Shown piece by piece: positions 54,618-64,000 of a stretch of DNA of 64,000 bases. Origin of the DNA: Ornithodoros turicata (taxonomy: Eukaryota; Arthropoda; Arachnida; Ixodida; Argasidae); NCBI RefSeq assembly GCF_037126465.1, contig NC_088202.1, forward strand, positions 132,694,123-132,758,122, read 5' to 3'. Numbering within the stretch: the stretch's first letter is position 1; each line of letters starts with the position of its first letter. Below the pieces are notes generated by a model that searched no databases, was not told where the DNA came from, and was given only the letters and a program-made list of their open reading frames with translations. Position numbers and translations under genes: made by a program.

Positions 54618-54691
54618 GACAGCGGCGGGATTTGAACCCACACATCTCTCGATTACCAGCCGAGCGCCTTGACCAATTCGACCCCGCTGGC
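54618..54691 (-). tRNA. tRNA-Thr-like sequence (GGT), tRNA or SINE head
   Basis: Minus strand, 74 bases: acceptor GCCAGCG with CGCTGTC (one mismatch), anticodon stem CTCGG/TCGAG with loop CTGGTAA, T arm GTGGG/CCCGC with loop TTCAAAT. T33 is normal, and a T run follows at once as a pol III stop. The mismatch, the rare GGT anticodon for a eukaryote and the SINE-rich surroundings favour a SINE, but a tRNA gene is not excluded. Confidence 0.5.
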
Positions 54692-55199
54692 GTTTTCTGA
54701 CTACCTGCATGGGGGCTTCATTTGACAGACGGGACACGCATTCACTCTCACACTCACTCCTACAGTTCGCCTTTCTCACGCACATGCATAGACACAAGTG
54801 CGGGGCAGCGGCATCTAGTGAACATGATGGAAAGTAATTCTGGAAAGATGTACTCGTATGTCCCAGTCTCAGCACAATTACTTTCCATCATGTAAAACCA
54901 TCTGGTTTACCAGCGAGATATGGTGTTCGCGAAAGACGGTGAAACACGTAATAAGAAATAAAAACCAGCTGTTCATATTAGTTATGATGGTGTACTTCTA
55001 TCGCGACCATGGTGCTCCACGGCTCACTATAATGAACCATAGTGCTACTCTGACATTTCATTTGTTCTGCCGCACACACTGCATTGTATTTTCATTTTAT
55101 ATGCTGTCCGTTTCATTGAACAAATATGGCAGAATTAACGCGAATCCTTCGCGCTATTTCACCAACAGCGATTCGCTCTGAGATCGAACGGTGTCGGCG

Positions 55200-56240
55200 C
55201 GCTGCGGAGAAACGAAGAACTACCGTAGTGTGAATAGCTTCCTCACGTCGTCTGTTTTTACAGGTTTATTCCGCGTTCAGTGCAGTAGGTTGAGCGTTGG
55301 GGAACCGAACAGTACCGTACCATTGCGACACAAATGATCTTTCGGTGGATATACACTAGAATTACAGAAAAGAACCATCAACTCCGAACATCGGCCGGCG
55401 TGTTATCCACACTAGAAAAGTGACGGTGTCGCCCCCTATAGTTCGATCTCGCAGCGAATAGCTGTCTGGTCCACCTGAGACATTACGGTTGCGTCTGCGG
55501 AGAGCAAAGAATCCGCACGTCTGCGCATGCGCTGTGGATGGGTGGATGAATAGTCGCTTTTCTGGATTGCAGCGCCATGGATAGCGCTGGAGTTAGGGAA
55601 GCGCCATGGGATGCAGCTCTTTTCTCAGCGCACATAATGCGCGTATTCTTTTATTACACGCGTTCCATTTCTTTTTCATTCAGCTTTAAGATTATTGTTT
55701 TTACGAATAAAATTCCAAAATTTGCTCAATTAAGGTCACTTTTTTTGTCACCATAATAATTGTGTGTAAAGGAACGGGAGTCACAGATAGGTGGACAACA
55801 GCTCGGGGTGCAATGTCTCCCCGCCTCTTCCAAATCGATCCTAGACTCAAAATCTTCCAAAACTGCCAGGTTGCACGGTTGCATATGCACGATGAGGAAC
55901 GTGACTCTCCGATCATATAGGGCACACACCGGGTACAGACAGAACTGTGTGCGTTAACCCGCAATGTGCAGCTTACAAAGCATACAAAGTGGTTGTCTGT
56001 GTAACGTCCCGTCTTCTTTCCGCATCATATCTACGTTTGATCCAAACCAACTCGCTCGCATGAGTGCTCTCGCAGATTTCGTTTTCTTTCCGTCGTAGAA
56101 ATGTTGGTGCAGACGTTCATACATGCATCCTTTATCTATTTATTTATTTTAGAGATGACAAAAAATCCTTGAACGGGACACACGAAAAAGATGCCAGTTG
56201 ACGAGGAACATGTTGCGTGTAGCAGAATTAATGTGGCATT
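55200..56240. other. No gene recognised
   Basis: No exon series, element ends or strong motifs were found. Confidence 0.4.
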
Positions 56241-56249
56241 CTTTTCCAG

Positions 56250-56356
56250 TTGCATACTAACCCCCCTGTCCCCCACTCCTTCCTGCTATCCTCTCTCCAT
56301 CTGTCCATGTCTGTCCGTCATTCATAGCCACAGTGGATTGGCGGCGCTGACACGGA
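56250..56356 (+). mobile_element. SINE, long-tailed family, body fragment
   Basis: TACTAACCCCCCTGTCCCCC, CTCCTTCCTGCT and CATTCATAGCCACAGT match the complement of 24600-24690 in order. Only this segment is present. Confidence 0.75.
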
Positions 56357-59020
56357 ATTAAAAATAAATCTTTTCCACACAGTGTGGCGGAAGAACCACC
56401 CAAATGACAAGTCTATTTAACTGCTGCTGTTGTGCCTGAGGCACTTCCCGTATCGTTGATTTTGCTCCGCCCTACATAATGCATACTTTACATGATTGTA
56501 TGTTGTACATGGCTTCGTAGATCTCCCGCCCATGCGGCAGACTTCGAACTATACAAAAAGGGGTCGGCTTTTAAGAATCCGAAAAGACACACCCACCCAC
56601 GGGTGAGGAAACACACGAAAAGACCGGTTCAACGCCCAACTCATCGCACAAGGGCGCAACGCACAACCACAACGACCGCACCACTCGGCGAGGAACGTGG
56701 CTTCTATATTTTGGTTTCTATCCAATGCGAGAATGTAACCAGAGCGCATGCGCAGAGCAACGGATTCTTTCACCTCATCCACAGGGGTGACACAAACCCG
56801 CCATTGTTGTAACTACCCTCAAGCGGGTGCCTTTGGCAAAACTGCCACCTTGTCCTGGTCGCACGTCATAGAAAACGTAGTTTTGAGGTCATGTGACTTT
56901 GTTTACATCTCGTTTTGCGGCTTACCGACATATTTCCGTCGTCATAAAGCCAATAGATTAATGTATTTTGCTAGTGTAAGCTATTCGGTGCTTCTTAACC
57001 AACAGGGTAGCCCATTTCTCCTTAGTTTAAGTACATCGCATCTGCTCAGTGTGTCTTAAGGCGCCGTCGTCATCACATCTTTGGGAGTCGTCAACAGTAC
57101 GAGGCCTTATGTACAAGGCTGCGCGTATTACTGCGATATTATCGGACAAAAATAATTACCATGATCGAAAGACATCCGAAACGTCGTGCAGAAACAACAA
57201 TTGCATTATATACAAACGGTTTGGCCGCCGATCACGGGCGCAGCCATCTTTAAGGTCACGTGTGCCTTGACGTTTGCTGTGACGTGCGACCGGGACCTGT
57301 CCAGGATGCATTTCGTTCGCCCAGCACGCTTTCGTCTACGGAGACAATACATTGGATGCCACCCCTGTCGTCTCAGCAGACGCGGCCGACATTACAACTG
57401 AGACTGAAACTGTGGCACCCTCTATGAGGCGCGGGCGGAAGCGCTTTACTGGGTGCTTCAGACACTCTTCCACAGACTCCAGAATCTCTGCCCCCTTTAT
57501 ACCTCCACTTTACAGCTATCGCTGTAAAAGATACGCGTGCTCGGCATCCTCATCGGTCATACTCAGCAAGCGTAGTGTGTCCTGGCCTCTCTCGTCTCGA
57601 CGGACTAAGTCCGGAAAGTGTACGGAAGAGTTAGTTTCATAATCTTACCGAGCCCTACGAGATGGCAATCTGCTTTCGTTGGCCATGGCTACTGATTGTG
57701 AGGAAGAAGAACTAGAAGAAGGCGCACCAGAACTATGCCCTTGATCTTAAGAACTCCTTTGAAGTGAGACCCAAACCACTGAATGTCGGGCCAGCAAGAC
57801 AGCGTGGGACACACACACAAAGAAGAAAGAGCTGTACACATCGGAAACGTCCAAACTTCGACAGCCTGCTAAAGTATGGGAGCGTATATGTAAACAATCC
57901 ACCGTGTAGCAACCACAATGGGATGAATTTACACGAACTGAATCTAAGGTCGAATTCTAAAGGCGCGAAGCTCGGTATCAGGCACGATCGACGCTTTCAG
58001 AACTTTTTTTCCTCGCGAAATATTTACTCGTTTTATGACTAGAGGCCCTGCTCCACCGTTTCGATTGAAGTACCTTCCGCTTACGTGTTAGATACCTCCA
58101 TTCATGAACTATGTAATGGAAGCATTCACAGTCGTGCCCCCGCTTGTCTCCCTTTGAAGCGCCGTCCAAAGTCATGAGGCACAGCTATCTCCATAGCAAG
58201 GCTTTGAAATACTCACAAGAGGTATTGAGTGCATTTGAGTGTCTCGGATTGCCGTATTTCAAGGAAGCCATGTCGGAGGTAATGGAAAAAAGAACTCACC
58301 GTAGGACATCGGTGTTTGATATGGTGTTCACCTATTTAATTCGCCCACGTGTATTTGTACTATGTATTTGGTATTAGAATATTCGTCTTGCAGCCATTGG
58401 AGTTGTGGAGTGGAGGCCGAGTGGTGGTGGAACGATGGGATAGTGTGAGGCGGATGTAGATACGAGTGTCGTTCAGGGTTGACCGAGGCTGTTGCTCGAG
58501 GAAAATCAGGAAGTAAATAGGGAGTTTTAGAGAGGCATTTGTGTCCGAACCAAACGATCGGTTCTGTCGGTTCGGAAAGCCAATAGGAAGCGCCGCAGTC
58601 AGAATTCTTTAGCAAATCGGAAGAATCGTTCATCGCCAAATGTATTCCAGATGGATCAGAGGATCAACTGGATCGTGATGAATCATTCGCATGTTTTCTT
58701 GTAGTAAATATGACATAACGCAGTGCAAGACTTTCCCTTTGAGGAAAGCTGTAGTTGAGGCGAGCCGGTCGGTCACAGTGTTATCAACGCGCTGTCAAGC
58801 AGACGCTGGCACAGTTGGGGAGACTGGATCTCACGTTGATGAATCAGGATATAGGAGGCAGTTTTGCCTTGAAAAGGGTTAATTAACCATGTGACAGCTA
58901 CTTTCGATGGTTAGACCAAACAGGGAACGACACAGGGATGAGCACTTTGCATAGCTTTAATGTGCCTTGAGTATACACAAACTTGCTCGCACACAATATT
59001 TAATCCCATGAACGTGAATC
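56357..59020. other. No gene recognised
   Basis: Frames at 56492-56812, 57352-57642, 57764-58042 and 58144-58377 are longer than average, yet none shows a family motif or phase-matched neighbours. The last (plus strand, with an EVLSAFECLGLPYFKEAM helix) looks the most protein-like. Confidence 0.35.
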
Positions 59021-59250
59021 TTAAAGGGGCACAAAACAAGTCGACGAACACTCTCCAATTATTATGTTCCATGAAAGAACGCAGCTCACGGTATCCAAAT
59101 ATGAAGTTCTTTTGCGTCTAGCGAGCATCTTTAACGCGAAACACTGTCACTCAAATGGTATAATCGGCGTGAGCCTCTCCTTATTCTTGGAACCGGGTCA
59201 CGTCATCACGTATAGCAACACCGAATTCTAGGCGCTTGAGGTGGGAGATG

Positions 59251-59457
59251 GTGGTGGTGGTGATGATGAAAGGGCTTGCCGTTGTCGGCCTCACGTATGT
59301 GGGCAACGTCACGACTGACGCCCTGGGGAAATGTGCGTCCTGGGCCGACTTCTAGGGGAACTGTGCCGACATGTCTGAAAGCGTCTGAGGAAAACCCAGG
59401 AAAAACCCCAGACAGCACAGCCGGCACCGGGATTCGAACCCGGGTACCTCCCAGTCT
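59251..59457 (-). mobile_element. SINE, long-tailed family
   Basis: The minus strand has box B GGGTTCGAATCCCGG, GCCGGCTGTGCTGTCTG, GGTTTTCCTCAGACGC, GGCCCAGGACGC, GGCCGACAACGGCAAGCCC and a (CAC)n-type tail. The box A part is lost. It is the best-kept copy of the family body. Confidence 0.83.
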
Positions 59458-59744
59458 TTCAGAAAGGTGGTCAGAAAGGAGGTCAGAAAGGGGGTCATCT
59501 TCGGCCTCGAACTGTTCCTCATCCCGCTGAACATTTTCACTTCCGGAGGCATGTCGCGAACGCCCACTGTCGCTATTGGGCTCGTTATCCGTGGGAGAGA
59601 TTTCGCTCTCCTGGCCAATGACGGATCCAACTGGAACAAGCTGCAGCTCGCGAGGGAACCGGTTGCGGGAACATCGCGGTGACCTCACGTAGCAATACAG
59701 CACTGGAAACATAGTGCACACGTGAAATAGAATATTGAACATGA

Positions 59745-59925
59745 CAGAACTGATGTTCTGAGGCTGGAACCCATAGAAGGGACAAATACATACAAAGCCT
59801 CAAATTGCCTAATAAATTAACGATGAAAGATGAAAGTCGCTGAAAAGGTTAGCCAGCTGAGAAGATGCGGGTTCGAGTCCTACAACTGGATAACCTTTTC
59901 AGTGACTTTTATCTTTCATCGTAGA
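59745..59925 (+). mobile_element. Composite SINE with terminal inverted repeat
   Basis: The leader AACTGATGTTCTGAGGCTGG is followed by CGATGAAAGATGAAAGTCGC, GAAAAGGTTA, a shortened tRNA-like box B (GCGGGTTCGAGTCCTAC), then TAACCTTTTCAGTGAC and ATCTTTCATCG. The two inner flanks are complementary, so the unit can fold on itself. Confidence 0.65.
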
Positions 59926-60472
59926 ATATTGAATGTTTTTGATGCGGTTTGAACTGGCTATCTTGGATTTGACAAGTGGGAATATGCTTAGAATTGACCT
60001 CACTTCCCGATATTACAACAAAATTAATGTATAAGTTTCCCGCACTCTAGATGGCTGATGATGCGTGACGTCAAAATGACGTGCCGCTATTGTCGCCAGG
60101 ATATCGCAGGGCGGGGCATGATGGCGAAAGAGTGTAGTGAATATTTAGTCGGTTTGGAGCCATTATTTACTTTTGTTTTACGACAACAATTTCTTTGAAA
60201 ACGTTCACCGTCGGCAACGTATATCACAATGCATTTAAAAAAAAGTGCGCCTCGTATACGCTTGTCTATTGCACCTTTAAACCGTTTTGGAATTCTATGA
60301 GGGGATGTGGGTCAGGTCCCATTGAAAATTACTAATAAATACCATGTGTTATATGGCTCAGTCGAAAGAGCAGCATGTTTAAATGACTCGGTCTGTACCA
60401 AAGGGCAATGCCGGGCTGCACCGATGTGTGAGCACAGTGCCGCTAATACAGCTAGTTGGACTGGCTAGTAAG

Positions 60473-61182
60473 CAGGGAAATGTAACAGAAACGGTAACAG
60501 AAACGATATTACACCGGAAATATAGCAGGTAGCGGTAACAGAGACGGAAACGGATATCGCACAGTTAGAATACCTGAAACAGAAACGGAAACGACAATAA
60601 TTTACGATAATGATTCGGGTACCGCAGGACCCGAATTATTGCAATTCTTGACCATATCATGTAGATAAATTTATGAAATAAACCTCAATGAAGGAAACTA
60701 AAATTAACTGAAGAACTAAAACTAAAATGAGCTATCAAACTGGAGCATTAAAGTAATTAGTATACAGTAAATAGAAGAAGCATAGTTCTTATACGCTTAC
60801 GGTGAGCTGGAAGTGTCAAGCGTGAGTAACATTCCTGGAAACCATGTTCATATTAGCTGTTCACAGGTATAACGTACCTATATGTGTATTTTGAATAAAC
60901 CTTGCCTCTTGTATGCATGTGTCTCTGGAGTCCTCAAAATAGACTTCAGAACGTAGAGGGAGTAGGTTTTGTCACGGTCTCAATTGTCTTTTTTTAATAA
61001 AAGAAGGAGAGAAAAGAATGAAGCAAAACAAAAAGCTGGAGGTGGGGCGGTACCGAAAACCGAAACGGAAACGTAACGAAGCGGAAGCAACAATGGTGGT
61101 AACCGAAACTGAAACAGAAACAAATAAGGGCCAGTAACGGAGGTGGTAACGGAAACGAAAAAGATTCCGTTACCTTTCCCTG
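60473..61182. mobile_element. hAT-type non-autonomous element with exact 8-bp TSD
   Basis: 710 bp. The ends are CAGGGAAATGTAACAG and CCGTTACCTTTCCCTG. CTAGTAAG flanks both sides (60465-60472 and 61183-61190). The subterminal parts are arrays of GTAACGGAAACGG-like words. The interior holds an ATTCGGGTACCGC...GACCCGAATTA inverted step. Same family as the split element at 6282-11540. Confidence 0.92.
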
Positions 61183-61439
61183 CTAGTAAGCGGCATCGAC
61201 GCATTATTGCAGATTATTGATGAGTGGGACGAGTGGGACAGGGTGGGACGAGTCATCCGAGTGTTATACCTCCTAGAGTGCTGCGCTACGACCTATCTCG
61301 CTATATCTTAATTTCATATTTGAAAAGTCATTATCTACGGGCCCTTTGCCAGATGACTTGAATATTGCTCTGTTTACGGTATCGTATCGACATATCGACG
61401 GTATCGACATATCGACATCAACAAATATATCTCGCGTAA

Positions 61440-61820
61440 CGAAAATAGGTCAGTGCGATCCCGGCATAACAACACGTTTGTTGCCCCTTTTTCTCGAATA
61501 AATGCATTCAGGTTCTCTTTTTTTTTTTTTTTCGCGTACAATAACAGACTGGAATGCACTAGCGTACGAGATAACAAATGCTTCATCATTACATGCGTTC
61601 TCATCAGCCATCGTCCCACAGTAGCTGTAAAGCCCTTCCTCTTTATATGTTCTGGTGCTTGTTCTAGGTTTTCATAACGCTCTATTCTATGTATTACTGT
61701 GTTTGAATCTTTTTTGTTGTTGTTGTTTGCTCTTCATTTATACATCCAAAACATTGTAGCCTGTTCCTGCTACGGTGGCCAAAAGGCGATTAGCAGTATA
61801 TAATAAATAAATAAATAATA
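61440..61820 (+). mobile_element. Jockey/CR1-like LINE 3' end
   Basis: An ORF2 end (RINAFRFSFF, then the RTITDWNAL-type step in a shifted frame) and a UTR finishing GGCCAAAAGGCGATTAGCAG and (TAAA)n. A (T)n run has grown inside the frame near 61510. Confidence 0.65.
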
Positions 61821-61929
61821 AATGTTGTTCGCATTTACAAAGGAGGTTCCAGAAAAGATGCCGCAAGTTATAGATAAATATCCCTAACTTCGGTTTTGGT
61901 GCAAAAACATGGAACACACTTTATATAAA

Positions 61930-63490
61930 TAGATAACGGGCCACTTGTTGCGCAACAACTTATTAAGTAAAGAACAACATGGATGTCGCAGGGGCTTATC
62001 TTCTAATACGCAACTTGTAGAATTTTACCACGAGCTAGTTGCTTATGTGTACGGAGGGGCCCGACGGATTGCATTTGTCCATATTTCCGCAAAGCATTCG
62101 ATGCCGTATCGCACTCACTCCCTTTGTACAAACTCAAGATGTTCGATGGAGACTCGTCCGGGACAAAGTGGATTGTGAGAATTACTTGATACACCGCTCT
62201 TAAGGCTCATTTACACATGTTCATTTCAAAAATTTCACATTTCGTTTCAAAAAGCGGCGCCGTCACGCATAGCCGAGCCGCCATCCTGAAAACGCGCTTC
62301 GTTGTTGTTGCTACGTCAAGATCGTACCGACACTTCCAGCTCTATTCCTCAAAATTTACATTGTGAAGCATGTAATCCATTTTATAATTATCGTGAAGCA
62401 TTTCTGCTGGAATTATCATGGAATGAAATCGTTGGAACGGCAGACGTGACACAACAGCAGAGAAAGAACGGCAGAAGAAGCGAGACACATGTTTACCTAC
62501 CGACGACCAACACACGGTCACACACAAGTCGTGTTTATTTTCGTCGATTCCGCAGTTTGCGCAAATTCCCAGCTCATCTTTGATACCTCAGACACCAAAC
62601 AACTATTGGTGACAAGGAATTTACTCATGCGGTAGCACCAAACACACACACACACACACGCACAAACGACAAAAGATCCCAGCGCGGTATCGGGAGGCCC
62701 GCCATTGCCCGCCGGCGCCAAAAGGAAGCCACCTCCACCCCTCCGAGCGCTCCGATTGGCTGGATGAAGAGCGTTCGCGTTTCTGCCCTCCGAAGCTGCA
62801 GCACGGAGCGGTTCACGAAAAGCAGCTGGAAACGCTCCGCGGCTCGCGCTTCGCGGCGCCGCGAACGCGAAACGCATTCAAAAAACGCATGTGTGAATCA
62901 AGCTTAAGTCTGTCGTTTTGAACGGTAAACGCCCTCCTTATATAGATGTCACGTCGCTGTACCTGCGGTGTTCTGTATGAGGAGCTCTTCTATTTTTTTT
63001 GTTTTGTTTATATGACATTTCATTTGACATTTCGTCTTCCGTTTGCCGACAACTGTGTTTGTACAGAGATATCCAGAGTGAAATCGATGTTACACCATCT
63101 GCAACGAAATCTAGTAGTCGTACAGGGAAGCCTTCCATATGAATCCCAGCAAGTGGGTTCACATTTCGTTTGCCAGACGAAAGAAAACAATTATGGGACA
63201 GCATTACATAAGCGGAGATTGCGAATGGAACTTACATGTGAATAACGTGGTAGTGAAGGCAGGGTGAGCACTTAACTTTATTCGAAGAAACTTAAGGTCT
63301 TCACCTCCTAACTTACACAGATCTGCTTAATTAACCTATGATCGTCCCAATCCTGCAATATGGTTGCGTTGTCTCGGTCCCTATACCTAAGACAACTTAA
63401 GAAGTTAGAGCAAATCCAGAAGAGAGCAGCCAGACTCGTTCCGAGTCTGCACAGGGCTGGAAACAGTTGCATGAAGCAAGGATTAAAATG
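61930..63490 (+). mobile_element. Jockey/CR1-like LINE RT remnant, interrupted
   Basis: Left of the insertion: LLSKEQHGCRRGLSSNTQLV plus EFYHELVAYV, the RT finger region. Right of it: RLPFADNCVCTEISRV (the FADD box with Asp to Asn), then NFIRRNLRSSPPNLHRSA and KKLEQIQKRAARLV. Many frameshifts. A 700-bp TTAA element (62204-62903) splits it. Confidence 0.75.
62204..62903. mobile_element. TTAA-flanked element inserted in a LINE
   Basis: TTAA at 62200-62203 and 62904-62907. The ends are GGCTCATTTACACATG and CATGTGTGAATCAAGC. The right half is GC-rich with GCTCCGCGGCTCGCGCTTCG. LINE sequence continues on either side, which confirms the limits. A piggyBac-type transposase is the likely mover. Confidence 0.78.
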
Positions 63491-63499
63491 ACAGTCGCT

Positions 63500-64000
63500 T
63501 GCTTCTCGCCGGAAAAAAGCTCCAGCTAAAATGTTTCTACTTAATTATTTAATGAGACAGCCGGATAGATAAGACAGTTAAACTTGAAACAATTAACGGC
63601 ATATTGTGTGTTCACATATTCGTTCGCGATATCGAAGTGTAGGTGACGTGGCGGCGGATCCATAGTGTGGATCGGCGGATCCATAGTGGCACGATCCGGC
63701 GCAGCAGGCCCACGCTTTTCTACGCAGTCAGCTTTATGTTTCACATATATAAAGGATGCTTTGCCGATGTCAGTGCTCCATATATTGTGGGTCTTTATAG
63801 ATCAGAGAGAATTTCATCAGGATTTGCATGTTTGTAAATACTCTTCTAGTTAAGACCATTGTACAGTGAAACAGGCTGTCTGAAGAGCAAGTGTGTTTGT
63901 TGAATGAAACCATCTCTTTTTGTTCATTGTGACGTCCCTGCTGTACGCCTTCGAGCAGTGCACGGTAAACCTTTAATAAAGAATGAGATGAATAAGAAGA
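63500..64000. other. No gene recognised; window end
   Basis: A short GGCGGATCCATAGTG tandem lies near 63650-63690. The end AATAAAGAATGAGATGAATAAG may be a retroelement tail that continues outside the window. Confidence 0.35.

Larger units (their letters stand above)
59021..60280. mobile_element. Possible TTAA element with nested SINEs
   Basis: TTAAAGGGGCACAAAACAAG at the left and CTTGTCTATTGCACCTTTAA at the right are imperfect TIRs with TTAA at both edges, similar to 24424-24933. Two SINE units lie inside. The 1.25-kb span is long and the TIR match partial, so this is tentative. Confidence 0.45.

Noticed and set aside
59206..59742. 178-codon minus-strand frame with an acidic, Ser-rich segment that looks like an exon after a TTTCCAG acceptor
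   Set aside because: Its second half is the SINE at 59251-59457, and the whole lies inside the candidate TTAA element. No partner exons were found.
62518..62877. 119-codon Arg/Ala-rich minus-strand frame
   Set aside because: Produced by the GC-rich half of the TTAA element; composition explains it.
1..64000. Prokaryotic features (operons, ribosome binding sites, CRISPR arrays, rRNA genes)
   Set aside because: Spliced exons and eukaryotic transposons throughout; no array or rRNA sequence seen.

Overview
The window reads as nuclear DNA of an invertebrate animal, most likely a tick or related chelicerate. Coding sequence is sparse and split into small exons with GT/AG borders, and the spaces between are packed with transposable elements. 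The elements include I-clade and Jockey/CR1-like LINEs, a Penelope-like element, tRNA-derived SINEs, hAT-type and TTAA-type non-autonomous elements, and fold-back elements. The taxon is an inference from repeat content and family knowledge; no marker gene fixes it. Most long open frames here are transposon remains or chance.

The one convincing host gene lies on the minus strand from 53732 down to 36919. I could place 14 exons whose reading phases join, giving a model of about 707 residues. It has the layout of an SLC13 / DASS sodium-coupled anion transporter: paired membrane domains, a PWG-containing segment before the second half, and a C-terminal tail with N-glycosylation sequons. Both Ser-Asn-Thr signature positions are altered, and exons 5-7 add a basic, serine-rich loop of about 165 residues. 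At least two further exons of the same type, at 19012-19114 and 17520-17702 on the same strand, point to a second, downstream paralogue or its remains.

Layout. 0.5-1.3 kb: two LINE remnants. 5.1-5.5 kb: a fold-back element. 6.28-11.54 kb: an old hAT-type element split by a young, 5'-truncated I-clade retrotransposon (6736-11163) with an 11-bp target-site duplication, an ORF1 remnant and an almost intact ORF2 broken once in its RNase H domain. 12.7-14.9 kb: a 246-bp near-perfect palindrome and several short-spacer inverted repeats. 16.3 kb: a degenerate THAP-domain fragment. 17.5-19.1 kb: paralogous transporter exons. 22-26 kb: hAT and TTAA elements with nested SINEs. 28.9-32.8 kb: LINE tails and SINEs. 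34-36.3 kb: a hAT element, two fold-backs and a minisatellite. 36.8-53.7 kb: the transporter gene, its introns filled with a long-TIR element, fold-backs, a Penelope-like element with inverted terminal modules, SINEs and LINE tails. 54-64 kb: SINEs, hAT and TTAA elements and a LINE interrupted by a TTAA element.

Exon borders were placed by eye from splice consensus, phase continuity and family resemblance. No alignment or database search was run.
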